Under the pieces are notes generated by a model. That model was not told where the DNA came from and did no database searches. It saw only the letters and a list, made by a program, of their open reading frames with translations. Positions 8,967 through 19,147 of a stretch of DNA of 64,000 bases are shown here, piece by piece. Numbering within the stretch: position 1 is the first letter of the stretch; every line of letters begins with the position of its first letter. The position numbers and the translations under genes are program-made. The DNA lies in contig NW_026971286.1 of the NCBI RefSeq assembly GCF_963678635.1, positions 1-64,000 of the forward strand. Reading direction: 5' to 3'. This stretch comes from Symsagittifera roscoffensis (taxonomy: Eukaryota > Xenacoelomorpha > Acoela > Convolutidae).

Positions 8967-9563
8967 TTAAGAAATGATCTCTTGGTCGAATATTTTTTGC
9001 TGTTTGAGGCGATTTTCTAGTGTGGTCGGATTATTTATTAGTTTTTTGACAAGTGGGTTGAGTTTTGTAAAAAATTGTTGGGGGCAATTTTTATGGTGAC
9101 TGGGAGGTCGTCTTTTTCTTTATTTTTGTTTGTCAAATGATCCGGGGTATGGTGAGATTTTTATACTTTAGGCTAATTAAAATGTTCATTTTGTTACTTT
9201 AGGCTAAGTTAACAAATTTGCTTTGGGGGTATTCGTGGTCTGAGTTGGGGAAATATTGTTGATCTTTGGGTTATTAGATAAGGGAGGGGTACGGTATTAT
9301 GGTGATATTTATTTTAGTTGTCAAGTTGGAGTGGTTTGCTTATTTTTGACCTGGAGGTCGTAAAGTTATAGTTATAGATGTGCCTGGAGTTCTATATGAT
9401 TCGTCTAATTGGTCTTAGTTTGAGTTAGAGAAAGTGACGGATTGGATGAATCCTATTGGTCTATTTTGAACTAAAATTATTACGTACTTGTCAGCATGTT
9501 ATTTTGAAAAATGTAAATGAAAAATGTTTCGGAGGTTTCAAGATTGTGAAGCAAATGTTAAAA
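8967..9563 (-). other. Pol-to-accessory spacer
   Basis: About 600 bp with no convincing ORF on the minus strand. The word TACTTTAGGCTAA occurs twice about 36 bp apart near 9166-9210, and GGAGGTCGT twice (near 9105 and 9352). It may carry the acceptor for spliced downstream messages; no strong acceptor was identified. Confidence 0.4.
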
Positions 9564-12500
9564 TTACTTTTTAAATTCTACTTTCTTTAAAATTTTAGAT
9601 TGGGGGATGAATATTTTATAGTTTTTACGTGGTTGATTTCGGAGTCTTGTTGTTTTTCTATTTTCTGATTTGTCGATTTGTTCTTGGGGTATTATTTGTT
9701 CGGTCATTTTTCTATTTTTTCTTTGTTTTGGGGATTCTTTATGGTTTTGTGTATTGTTTTTGGTGGCGGTTGGTTTTGTGTTTTGATTTTCGGTGGGGTT
9801 ATCATTTTGTTCTGTGTTTTTCAGATGTGGTTCATTTTGAATGATTTTTAATCCTGTGAAAGAATATAATTGAGTTAATTCGCGGAGTGCGTATTCTTTT
9901 GGGTAATAAGGTAATAGGTTGTTTCGATGTTGAACGATTTCTTTTTTGTTTGAGTCGGTAATTTTATATGTGACATCAGTGGGTTTTGCAATTATTTGGT
10001 ATGGTCCTTTTCGAAGGGGTTGTAATTTTTTAGAAATTCCTTTTTGTGTATTAAAATTAGGTATTAAAACAAATGTTCCAATTTTTAATTCGGAGGCTGG
10101 TGTAAAACGTGAATTGATTTGTTTATTAATGTTTTGTCTTTGTAATAACTTTTTTGTTATTTTTTGATAAATTTCATTGTGTTTTTTATCTCTATTTAGA
10201 ATCCATTCGGTGTGTGTACCGGAGGCTAGTTTAAGAATTTGTGGGTGATGAAAATGATCTTCATCGTGTGTATGTAAAGGTAGGTTATAACAAATTGAGT
10301 CTTTATTTGGTTGACAATAACCTTGTGCGTTTTTATGAGAATTTGCTGTAAACATTATTGGTTTGCGTGGCTTTTGGTTAAAAACCATTTCGTATGGTGA
10401 CATTCCTAAAGTTGTCGTAATTTGTGAATTATATGCTAAGGGAAATAATTTTACATCTGCTGACCATTCGGTATATTTTGTATCATTTCCGTTGATGATA
10501 CATCTAAGATATTCTTGTAATGAACGGTTCATACCTTCGACTAAGCCGTTTGTCCAAGGTGCATGAGATGTACGTGGTTTGTGTTTAATGTTATATAAAT
10601 GACATAGTGTGATAATTTCATTATTTATGAATTCTGTACCGTTGTCTGTAACTAAAATTTCTGGTAGTCCGAATTTTGCTATCCAGTGTTCATAGAGTGT
10701 TGTGTAAGCGTAATAAGCGTTACAATGTGGTACTGGGTTAAGTGCTACATAATGTGTAAATGCGTCAACAATTACCATAATGTAGGAGTTTCCTTCTGAT
10801 GAGGGTGAAATTGGTCCCTTAGTATCAAATGAGATACGATGGTTAAAGTACAAGCTTTGTCCTTTAAAATCTTGTTTTTGTGCTATTTGTTTTTGATTCG
10901 GGTAAGGTTTATTTAGTTGACATACTATACAATCATTGCATAGTACTTTTATCCAAATTGGTGCATTTGGGAAATAAAAGTTTTGTATAAAATTTGAATA
11001 TGTTTTTTCTGATCCAGAGTGTCCTTTAATATTTTGTGTATGTGAAATATTAAAAGCTATAAGAATCATACTTAAAGGGAGACATGGAACTGTAGATTCA
11101 TTTAGGTTATACTCTAAAAGGTCTGTATTTTCGTTAATTGTTGTGTTGTTAAATTTGCGAAAGTATCGGAGGAGTGTTTTGTTTCCTAGAATGGTTGAAT
11201 CTGCTTTGATAGGTTTAGTTTTATATTTGTGCCATGATTTTAGTTGTCTAATTATCGGGTCAAGATTTTGATATTGTTTCAGTGTTGAAACTGTAATTGT
11301 TTCTGTTGGGGGGAGAAAAATGTTTTCGATTTCTAATTTAGATAAGGGTATTGTGTCAAGTGGGTCGTGAAGGTCAAAAACTTGATTTATTGTGTATTTT
11401 GAATCATTTGTTTGTGGTCCTGATAAATTTATTTTATCAGTTAAATCTTCTTTTTCAATTAGTGGAAAATGGTCTTTCTTAGGCGGGTGTTGTTTTGTTC
11501 GTTTTTGTTGGGTGTTATTTTTTATCCATTGAGAATATGGGATTGGTTTGAAAGTTGATGTTCCAAGTAAATCAACTTCATAATGATTATTTTGACAATC
11601 TAAATAAAGTGGGAAATGTTGTAAATTATTTATTTGTGATTGTTCAATATCAGTTTTTACTGCATATTTGCATTCCAATCGGGGTGATGTTTCGTTTTCT
11701 GCAAGGTAGAATTTTATGTTTTTGGGTATTTCAACTGTTGTTTTTCGTGTAAGTAATTCAGGTGGTGTATTTCGACTTAAGGTGTCTGGTAATGCAAGAT
11801 TTTTTCCTGCAGTCCAAACTATATGTAAGTTTGGAAATTTCATTAGAATTAGTTGAAATCTGTAAACTCGGTGGTTTGGGTTAGATTTTTGTGTAAAGAG
11901 AAAGATGATTGGTTTATGGTCTGTGAATAGAACTGTTGGATGTTTTGATCCAAGTATCAGAAATTCATATTCTGTCAGCGTATATATTATGGCTGTACAT
12001 TCTCTCATTAGAGTTGAGAGTCGTAGCTCTGCTTGAGTGAATAATCGAGAATTTGCTGATATGAGGTTCATTTTATTTGTACCGTTATGTGATTGTAATA
12101 GTGCTGCACCGATGCCAAAGTTCGAAGCATCGCACATTGCATAAAATGGTTGATTAGGGTCTGGAATTGTGTTTGAAATTTGTTCAGTTAAAAGTCTCTT
12201 TATTTCTTCAAATCGTGTTTGATGTTCTGTGTTCCATTCAAAATTATTTTGTTGTCTAAGGATGTTATAAAATGGTCGTAGATATAATTGCATTTTATAA
12301 ACATATTTACTTAAAAAGTTTAACATTCCAAGAAATTCTTGGATTTTCTTTTTATTTGTTGGTGGTTGAAGTTTTTGAATAGCGTCAATGCGTGATTTCA
12401 ATGGAGTGATTGTTTTTCTTTCTATATTATGTCCTAAGAATTTAACTCTTGTCAAAAAGAAGTGTGATTTATCGGGGGCGGCCTTCAGATTTTCGTTCTG

Positions 12501-14426
12501 AAGTATTTGGTGATATTTTTCTAAAACATTGAACATTTCGTCTTTTGTTTGTGATTGCATAAAAACATCGTCTAAATAGGTGATTGCGTTTTTCTTGAGT
12601 ATTAGTGGTCTAAAAATTTTGCTCATAAAAGCTGAAAATGCTGCTGGTCCTATGGATATTCCATAGAATAAGCGGTTGAATTCATATTGTTGGTTTCCGA
12701 TAACAAATTGTGTTAAACGTCGTGATTGTTCATCTAGTGGCATTTGATTATATGCACTATTCATATCGGCGGTTGTAAAGTATTTGCCGTTTATTTTTGT
12801 TAAAATAACTTGTATTGGTTCAATGGGCCAATTACATTTTGATTCATCTATGAGTGAATTGAGGTATCTAGCGTCGAGAACGATTTTCAATGATTCTCCT
12901 TTAGCTAGTATGATAACAGGGTTGATGAATGTGTTGCCTTTTGGTTGTTCTTCTTTGTTTACTGGTGATATAATGTTGTATTGTTCTAAAATGTCGAGTA
13001 ATCTGTTTACCTTATCATGTAAGTGAATTGGTACTTTACTTGCTCTCTGTTTTTTGAAAACTGCGTCTGGTTTTAACGGGAGATGTAGTGATGAACTGAT
13101 TTTGCCAACATCGAATTTTGATGTTGCATAGACTGATGAATATTTAATTAGCTGTTTGGCTAATTTTTCGAATTCGTCTTGTGTTATTTGTGAATGTTGG
13201 AAATTAAACATTGTTAAAAATTTCTGTTGGTCCTCTGTGTAGTTACTTATGTTGAATGTAGGTTTGAAATATGGAGTTTTTGTGAAATAATCCGTATTTC
13301 TGTTTTCGTTACTTATTATATTATTTATAGATAATTCTTCATTAAGAATTGTAGATTGGCAAATATCTAGTAATTGGAGTATATTATTTACGCGATAGGC
13401 TTTTTCGTGTATTGGTGATATTGTAGCGTTGGTTTCACAATATCCTAAAATTCCTAAAGGTAATGTTACTTGGTAAGGTGTGTTGTTATAGACATGTAAG
13501 GAAATAATATCTGAATTCGAATTTTTCAAATATTTTATTGATGATATTGTGATTTTGAAAAATTTGTGAATAGGTTTGAATTCAAATTCTGACATATAAA
13601 ATTTTTGTTTGTTTTGTTCTTTATCATATTGGTGAACTTGTTTGATTGAAAAATTATAGATATTTCCTGATAGTGGTTTTAGGTGTTTTCTTTGTTGGTT
13701 AAATATCGGGTAGAATTTTGAAAAGAATGGTGGTTGTTTATTTAATCTTTGAAAAAATGTTAAGGATGTTTCTTTTGTTTTTGTATATTTATCTTTGATT
13801 AATATTTTACTATTTAGTATGTTAATTGTTGGTATATACTTCGAAATAAATGGTATTCCAATGATATTATATTTAATGTCAGTGATATGGAATATTTGTT
13901 TAAATGGCTTATTTAAAATTTTGCTTTGTTCCATTGTTCTGGTGGGGAGGAGAAATAATTGGATTTTTCCGTAGTTTATCAATGTTGATCCTTGTGCTGT
14001 TGCTAACTTACTGGAGGTTTCAAGAGGTGTTAGCTTTGGGTGTAAAGTTTTTATTTCATTCCATGTGGGGATGTTTATTATGTTTGATTCTGCTCCTGAA
14101 TCAATTAAAAAATCTATTTCAAGGTCTGGTGGTTGAAATTCTTTATTTCTTGGGCTTTCTAAGAGAAATGGTATTGTCCAAATTTTTTCTTTGGGTTGTT
14201 CTTTTTGTATATTTTGATAAATATGGTTTGTATTCAAGCATTTTGTTTTGGTATTTTTATTGGTTTGATCTGTAGTGTTAATCTCGTTTGTTTCTTGTGT
14301 CGTTGGTGTGGAATTTATGGGTGTAGTGTAATAATTTTGAAGAAATTCTGATTGATTTTCATATATGTGTGATGGAAAGGGTTGTTCATATATGACAGAT
14401 TCATAGTCATTTTCGACTTTTATCAT
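9564..14426 (-). CDS. pol: Pol polyprotein: protease, RT, RNase H, integrase
   Basis: 1620 aa from the first ATG. Aspartic protease: DSG at 109-111 and flap NIIG at 187-190. Reverse transcriptase about 450-680 with YLDD at 617-620. RNase H with DAS at 766-768, TDH at 835-837 and a last Asp near 881. Integrase zinc-binding His1129/His1136/Cys1166/Cys1169 (GHSG...KT pattern), then D1201, D1261 and E1297 (exact D-35-E). GPY/F module at 1474-1476, then a basic, polar tail. This order is diagnostic of Ty3/Gypsy elements and all catalytic residues are present. The same frame continues open upstream to the gag stop at 14,556, so Pol is probably made as a Gag-Pol fusion by readthrough, and the ATG may not be used. 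Confidence 0.96.
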   Translation of the reverse strand: MIKVENDYESVIYEQPFPSHIYENQSEFLQNYYTTPINSTPTTQETNEINTTDQTNKNTKTKCLNTNHIYQNIQKEQPKEKIWTIPFLLESPRNKEFQPPDLEIDFLIDSGAESNIINIPTWNEIKTLHPKLTPLETSSKLATAQGSTLINYGKIQLFLLPTRTMEQSKILNKPFKQIFHITDIKYNIIGIPFISKYIPTINILNSKILIKDKYTKTKETSLTFFQRLNKQPPFFSKFYPIFNQQRKHLKPLSGNIYNFSIKQVHQYDKEQNKQKFYMSEFEFKPIHKFFKITISSIKYLKNSNSDIISLHVYNNTPYQVTLPLGILGYCETNATISPIHEKAYRVNNILQLLDICQSTILNEELSINNIISNENRNTDYFTKTPYFKPTFNISNYTEDQQKFLTMFNFQHSQITQDEFEKLAKQLIKYSSVYATSKFDVGKISSSLHLPLKPDAVFKKQRASKVPIHLHDKVNRLLDILEQYNIISPVNKEEQPKGNTFINPVIILAKGESLKIVLDARYLNSLIDESKCNWPIEPIQVILTKINGKYFTTADMNSAYNQMPLDEQSRRLTQFVIGNQQYEFNRLFYGISIGPAAFSAFMSKIFRPLILKKNAITYLDDVFMQSQTKDEMFNVLEKYHQILQNENLKAAPDKSHFFLTRVKFLGHNIERKTITPLKSRIDAIQKLQPPTNKKKIQEFLGMLNFLSKYVYKMQLYLRPFYNILRQQNNFEWNTEHQTRFEEIKRLLTEQISNTIPDPNQPFYAMCDASNFGIGAALLQSHNGTNKMNLISANSRLFTQAELRLSTLMRECTAIIYTLTEYEFLILGSKHPTVLFTDHKPIIFLFTQKSNPNHRVYRFQLILMKFPNLHIVWTAGKNLALPDTLSRNTPPELLTRKTTVEIPKNIKFYLAENETSPRLECKYAVKTDIEQSQINNLQHFPLYLDCQNNHYEVDLLGTSTFKPIPYSQWIKNNTQQKRTKQHPPKKDHFPLIEKEDLTDKINLSGPQTNDSKYTINQVFDLHDPLDTIPLSKLEIENIFLPPTETITVSTLKQYQNLDPIIRQLKSWHKYKTKPIKADSTILGNKTLLRYFRKFNNTTINENTDLLEYNLNESTVPCLPLSMILIAFNISHTQNIKGHSGSEKTYSNFIQNFYFPNAPIWIKVLCNDCIVCQLNKPYPNQKQIAQKQDFKGQSLYFNHRISFDTKGPISPSSEGNSYIMVIVDAFTHYVALNPVPHCNAYYAYTTLYEHWIAKFGLPEILVTDNGTEFINNEIITLCHLYNIKHKPRTSHAPWTNGLVEGMNRSLQEYLRCIINGNDTKYTEWSADVKLFPLAYNSQITTTLGMSPYEMVFNQKPRKPIMFTANSHKNAQGYCQPNKDSICYNLPLHTHDEDHFHHPQILKLASGTHTEWILNRDKKHNEIYQKITKKLLQRQNINKQINSRFTPASELKIGTFVLIPNFNTQKGISKKLQPLRKGPYQIIAKPTDVTYKITDSNKKEIVQHRNNLLPYYPKEYALRELTQLYSFTGLKIIQNEPHLKNTEQNDNPTENQNTKPTATKNNTQNHKESPKQRKNRKMTEQIIPQEQIDKSENRKTTRLRNQPRKNYKIFIPQSKILKKVEFKK

Positions 14427-14555
14427 ATTGATAGAAAGAGTGTTTTCAGTATCACTTTCTGAATCTGATGATGTACAGTTTATTTGATTGAGTTGTAACG
14501 TATCAGTTACTGTGTCATCAATACCTGGAGGGTCTGATGTTGTTTCTGGATTTGA

Positions 14556-14558
14556 CTA
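14556..14558 (-). promoter_or_regulatory. In-frame TAG between gag and pol (putative readthrough site)
   Basis: Gag and Pol are in the same frame (17,774 and 14,426 are congruent modulo 3). Gag ends ...CAA GTA TAG, followed by TCA AAT CCA, and the frame is then open for 43 codons to the Pol ATG. This is the arrangement of gammaretroviruses and some LTR elements, where a fraction of ribosomes read through the stop. The downstream TCA differs from the best-known contexts, so efficiency is unknown. Confidence 0.6.
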
Positions 14559-17500
14559 TACTTGATTGATTTGTCTTTGATGTTTAGGTGTACTACTTCT
14601 GTGGTGATTATTAGAATTATTATAGTTATTATTATTCCGGTGTGGTGATTGGGAATAATTTCTATAACGATTATTATAACTTGAGTGTCGATTTTGTGAA
14701 TTATTTCGTGATCTGTTTTGGTAATTATTGTTTGGTCTGTTATAGTTCGATCTATTATATGAGTTATTCCTTGATCGATTGTTCGTGTAATTCTGATTTC
14801 GGTTGTTTGAATAACTTCTATTTCGATTATAGGAGTAGTTTCTATTCCTATTGTATGATGAATTTCGTGATTGGTTGTTTGGATAGTAGTTATTTCTTGA
14901 TTGGGAATTAGATCTAGAAACAAATCGTTGTGTATTTGAATTTGATCTGGAGTAGTTATTTCGACTATTTGGTCTATTGTAGTGATTTTGTGATGAATTA
15001 TACGTGTTTCTTCGTTCTGGTGATCTTCCTCTATAACTTGAGTTATATGGTGATTGATTTCTTGTATAATTTGTATTGTTCGGGAGTGGTTTTCCTGAAC
15101 TGTTGTTGCTGTGGACTGTTTTGTTCGGTAGATTTTGATCTTTTTTCATGTATTGATAGAATGATTTATTTGGTTCTTTATATTTTTGAGGTTTATTTTG
15201 ATTGTCTTGCTGTTTTTGTCTACATTCGGAAATACTATGTCCGTATCGTCGGCAATAATTACACCATTTTTTGAAATATGGTTTGCCTTTAAAGTTTGGG
15301 TTCTTTTCGTAGATATTGAGTATTTCAGTGATTTTTTCAACGAGGTCTGTCTCTGATTCCTGTATATTATTAATATTAGTGGGAGTCGTTTCAATTCTGT
15401 TAACGTATTGTAATTTCAGATTTTCCGTTTCTTCTAGTTTCATCGTGATTTCTGCTTGTTCTAATTTGTCTACTAGTTTTCGAAAATCTAAATCGGGTTC
15501 TCGAATTGAAGAAGGATGGGATGCTCTCTTTTTTATTGCTATTTTCCTTAATTGTGGTGTTAAGGTCATCATTAAGATTTCTGTCATCTTTGTGTTTTTA
15601 TAGTCATGTGTATTTAATGAATATGCTTTTCGAACTAGTGTTTCGATTCGTACTGCTATTTGCTTGATGGTTTCGTTTGGTAATCTGCGAATTTCATTAC
15701 ATAAAACTCTTTGTTGTTGTTTGTTTCTTTCGGAGTCAAACATTTTTGAAAATTCTTGTGTAAACCTTTTCCAGTTTGATTTTATTTCTAGAGGTAGTAC
15801 TGAAAACCATTTTTGGGCTGCGCCATCTAAGGTTGTTTGTATTAACGCTGTGCGTCGATGTATCCAATTTTGATGTAGTGGCGTATTAATTGGTTCAGGT
15901 CCAATATTTAAAATCAGGTTTGCTGTTACTGCATTTAAATAATCTTCTACAGAGTATTCAGGGTCTGTTCCTGTGAAAACCATTAAAGGTTTGTTTGATG
16001 TTATTGATGATCCACCCATAAGGTATGGATTCATTGTCATTTGTAATGATTCTGCTGCATTTGGCATTTGAGAAAAATTTGAAAGTTGGTTTCTTGTTAT
16101 TTCATGTTGTTGGAGATAATATGGGAGTGGTATTTCATTTTGCATTTGTGATGGTTGATACGAGTGTGCAGTCATTGGATTTTGTTGTTGAATTGGTTGA
16201 AAAGATTGTGTATTAATTGGATTTTGTTGTTGAATTGGTTGTTGATTTTGTGCATCTATTGGTTGTGGAGAAAAATTTCTATGATTTGTATGTGTTCTCT
16301 GTATTCCTTGTCTACGATATTCTTGAGTATTTTGTGCAAATATATCTGGTTGTAAGAAATCATCATCTGAGGATAAATAATCCATTTGATAAGATGTCTG
16401 TTTTTTATTTTTATTTTGTTGAAAAAATGGGTAATTTTCACTGTGATCCCGTGGAGGATTTGTTTGGAAATTTGTTGAATTAGGTTGGGCCATTGGGTTA
16501 TCCCAATTTCGAGATCTTGTATATTGGTTAAAATTTCTTTGTGGTTGATTATATGTTTTTGATGGATGTGTATAATTATAATTATGGTCTGCAAAGTTGT
16601 TTCTAGTGAATGTTTTGCGTGTTTTTGATGGTATTGTCATGGGTCTGTATGTTTGGTAATCCATATGTGAATATTTAGGGGCAACCGAAGGTTTAACGGT
16701 TGATTGTAAGGTTACCTGTGTTTGTGAAGGATTTGTATTTCTTGGTGTTGTTAAATTTGGGCGTATTGGTGAAATACTTTGTTGTGTAGTTGTTGTGTGT
16801 ACAATTTCTTCATTTATGAAGTGTGATGGTGTCTGGATATCTTGTTGAGTAAGATTCCTAGTTCCATTGAGGTTTTCATTGTGTATAACTGTAGAGTTTA
16901 AACTATTATTTTGTGTATCGGGTAAAAATGTATTATAGTTTAATGGTGTTGCATCAATTGTTAATGGTATTACTCTTACATAATCTCTTATGTAAGATAT
17001 TGTACCTATTGCTTGACTTGAGATTGATTGTGGAAAGCTTATAAATGCGGGATGAGACCATTCGGGGTCCCAAACATAATCTGATTGTTCTGTGATAGCG
17101 GTATCATCGTTCGAGTTTTGGGGTCTAAAATTTTTTCTTGCTTGTGCAATTAAATCAATATTGTGTGTGAAATAATCTATTATGAACCATGCCAAAATTT
17201 TTTGTAGATCGTGTTTTGTATGTTGTGAAACGTCGTCTTTCGTGAAATTTTCTTTAATGATGTTTAAATAACTAGAGAGTAGTGTGATTTCATGTCGTAC
17301 TTTCAAATGTTTAGATGTTTCTGTCGGTGAGACATTTGTTATTGGGATTTCGTTTTCTAATATCGAAATATAACTATATATTATTGCGAAAACTTCATTG
17401 GTGAATATGGAGTTTGCTCTTTGTGAGTTATGATATTGGATGCTTTTTATATATTTTGAAAATTCTAAATCAAGATCGTCTGTTTGAATTGTATATTTTC

Positions 17501-17774
17501 TATTATTATGGTTTGGTGAGGTGAATTCTATGGAGTAGATTCCATACTGTTGTGTTATGTTGCATATATCTTTTAGATAGTGATCTATGATTTGTCTTTT
17601 GATTTTTACATCGGGGAACTCTGTTTTACATGGACTGATTCCGGGTTCAAATAAATTTACGAGTAAATTTTGACAAAATATGTGTTGTCCTCTATCAGTA
17701 TCTGCGTCTACTATAAAAGGAAAGATTTCATCATCATCTGGACTTTCTTCACCTGGAGTGTGCGTTGAGCTCAT
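14556..17774 (-). CDS. gag: Gag structural polyprotein (1072 aa)
   Basis: Forms the particle that packages element RNA. The N-terminal ~300 residues are acidic to mixed and unfamiliar. Residues ~300-590 are Gln/Asn/Pro-rich. A retrotransposon capsid-like helical domain lies near 600-790, opening with a TGTDPEYSVEDYLNAV segment and containing AAQKWF. A CCHC zinc knuckle (C-X2-C-X4-H-X4-C) lies near 835-850. The last ~200 residues are a repetitive Asn/Ser/Arg/Tyr tail, presumably RNA-binding. Typical Gypsy Gags are 300-500 aa, so this is more than twice the usual length. It starts at an ATG overlapping the end of the 155-aa ORF by 26 nt. A 138-aa frame antiphase to the repetitive tail (14,507-14,923) is a shadow. 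Confidence 0.9.
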   Translation of the reverse strand: MSSTHTPGEESPDDDEIFPFIVDADTDRGQHIFCQNLLVNLFEPGISPCKTEFPDVKIKRQIIDHYLKDICNITQQYGIYSIEFTSPNHNNRKYTIQTDDLDLEFSKYIKSIQYHNSQRANSIFTNEVFAIIYSYISILENEIPITNVSPTETSKHLKVRHEITLLSSYLNIIKENFTKDDVSQHTKHDLQKILAWFIIDYFTHNIDLIAQARKNFRPQNSNDDTAITEQSDYVWDPEWSHPAFISFPQSISSQAIGTISYIRDYVRVIPLTIDATPLNYNTFLPDTQNNSLNSTVIHNENLNGTRNLTQQDIQTPSHFINEEIVHTTTTQQSISPIRPNLTTPRNTNPSQTQVTLQSTVKPSVAPKYSHMDYQTYRPMTIPSKTRKTFTRNNFADHNYNYTHPSKTYNQPQRNFNQYTRSRNWDNPMAQPNSTNFQTNPPRDHSENYPFFQQNKNKKQTSYQMDYLSSDDDFLQPDIFAQNTQEYRRQGIQRTHTNHRNFSPQPIDAQNQQPIQQQNPINTQSFQPIQQQNPMTAHSYQPSQMQNEIPLPYYLQQHEITRNQLSNFSQMPNAAESLQMTMNPYLMGGSSITSNKPLMVFTGTDPEYSVEDYLNAVTANLILNIGPEPINTPLHQNWIHRRTALIQTTLDGAAQKWFSVLPLEIKSNWKRFTQEFSKMFDSERNKQQQRVLCNEIRRLPNETIKQIAVRIETLVRKAYSLNTHDYKNTKMTEILMMTLTPQLRKIAIKKRASHPSSIREPDLDFRKLVDKLEQAEITMKLEETENLKLQYVNRIETTPTNINNIQESETDLVEKITEILNIYEKNPNFKGKPYFKKWCNYCRRYGHSISECRQKQQDNQNKPQKYKEPNKSFYQYMKKDQNLPNKTVHSNNSSGKPLPNNTNYTRNQSPYNSSYRGRSPERRNTYNSSQNHYNRPNSRNNYSRSNSNTQRFVSRSNSQSRNNYYPNNQSRNSSYNRNRNYSYNRNRSYSNNRNQNYTNNRSRNNSYNRSNYNRPNNNYQNRSRNNSQNRHSSYNNRYRNYSQSPHRNNNNYNNSNNHHRSSTPKHQRQINQV

Positions 17775-18216
17775 TTTTTCGTTCGATGACTGTTAATATG
17801 TAATTATTAATGTGTCGAATTGGTTGATTCCAATTGTATAAATGTACTGGTTTGTGTTTATACTGCTTTTTTATTCTTCTTTTTCCTCTTTGTGATGAAT
17901 TTGAAGTTGTTTCTGAGTCAGAGAAATATAATTGATCGTTAATTGGGCAATTTTTATCTATTGATTCTTTTAGTTTGTAGAGTTCGTCTAAACTGTTGGT
18001 TTCTGATTCTGAAAATGCGTTTCGATTTTTTGAAAATCTTTTTCGTGTTATTTGTCTTTGTTTAGTTATTATTTTTCTCTTTAGTGTTTGTCGTTTTGTT
18101 CGAATGTATCCAACTGTTTGTGTATGAGGTGTGATTACAAGGTCGTATTTTTTGTTATCTATTTCACAATTGTGTAAAACGATTGTTTGTTTATTTCCTA
18201 GGTTTTTAAATGACAT
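17749..18216 (-). CDS. 155-aa basic accessory protein upstream of gag
   Basis: First substantial ORF after the leader, with an ATG start and an end 26 nt inside gag in a different frame. It is Lys/Arg-rich, especially residues 40-65 and 110-125, with an acidic Ser-rich stretch between (near 65-105). No family recognised and no membrane segment. The basic clusters resemble nucleic-acid-binding or nuclear-localisation segments. A second exon-like use, spliced to downstream ORFs, is possible. The intact frame in a young element argues that it is real. Confidence 0.6.
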   Translation of the reverse strand: MSFKNLGNKQTIVLHNCEIDNKKYDLVITPHTQTVGYIRTKRQTLKRKIITKQRQITRKRFSKNRNAFSESETNSLDELYKLKESIDKNCPINDQLYFSDSETTSNSSQRGKRRIKKQYKHKPVHLYNWNQPIRHINNYILTVIERKNELNAHSR

Positions 18217-19147
18217 AAGGTTTAGAATGACGGATGCAAAGGTTGTTAAATGATTTTTATTTTCTTAAACTGTTAGTTCTTACGATTTTTTGGTTAGCTT
18301 AACCTGGGTCTATTTGTTCAGGGTTGGAGAGAAAAGTATATCGATTCCGAAGAATGATTTTTACTTTCTCGTGACTAGTATAAGCTAAGGTGTTAACTTA
18401 CTTAATCTTACTTAGGGGTAGTGATTGTGTTCAAGGGTTGGAGAATAGTAAATCGATCCACAAGGTTCAGGTATAATTAGAACGCGAGTAGTTCGTTAGA
18501 TACTATTTTAAACTTACTAAGTCTAAGATTTATCCTGGGTCTGGTAAGAGGGGGGGTCAAGTGAAGGATGAATAACCGAAGTTCTTCACTATTTATCCTA
18601 ATTTGAATGATTAGTTTTGTTTAAAAATTTCTATTAGTCTTGGGTCTTTAGAAAGGGTTGGGTAGTGAATCGACGTTTGAGGTCGTTAGACACTAATTAA
18701 GTGGGTGGGGGAGAACAAAGTTGTTCTGTTTGATCCAAGGATAAGCCTTGATGATCAAATTTAAAATTTAATTAAGTAGAAAATGATTTAAGATCCAAGG
18801 ATAAGCCTTGATGATCTGGTTTTAAAATTAAGTGAATTTAAGTTTTAATAAAATTTTAAATGTGTGTAAAGGAAAGATTTAGTGTTTTGATGATGTTAGT
18901 GGGTTTATGATTGCTGTTATGTTTTAGCTGATGAAGCTGGAACAACAGGAAGATTTATGATTACTAACCAATTATTGTCATGCTACTAATTTTTATTTTT
19001 TATTTTTCAATAAATATTTTTCAAACATATTTTGTATATTACTGCAGAGTTTTAGGAGAACGATCTTAGATCTTTTTATCAATCGTTATTGTATATTAAT
19101 AATTTTGTTTAGCGCCTGAAATGATTTTGAAGAGTAACTTCAAGGTT

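Noticed and set aside
14507-14923. 138-codon Ile/Thr-rich frame at the end of gag
   Set aside because: Shadow of the repetitive Asn/Ser/Arg codons of the gag tail. Pol is in the gag frame, so no shift into this frame is needed.
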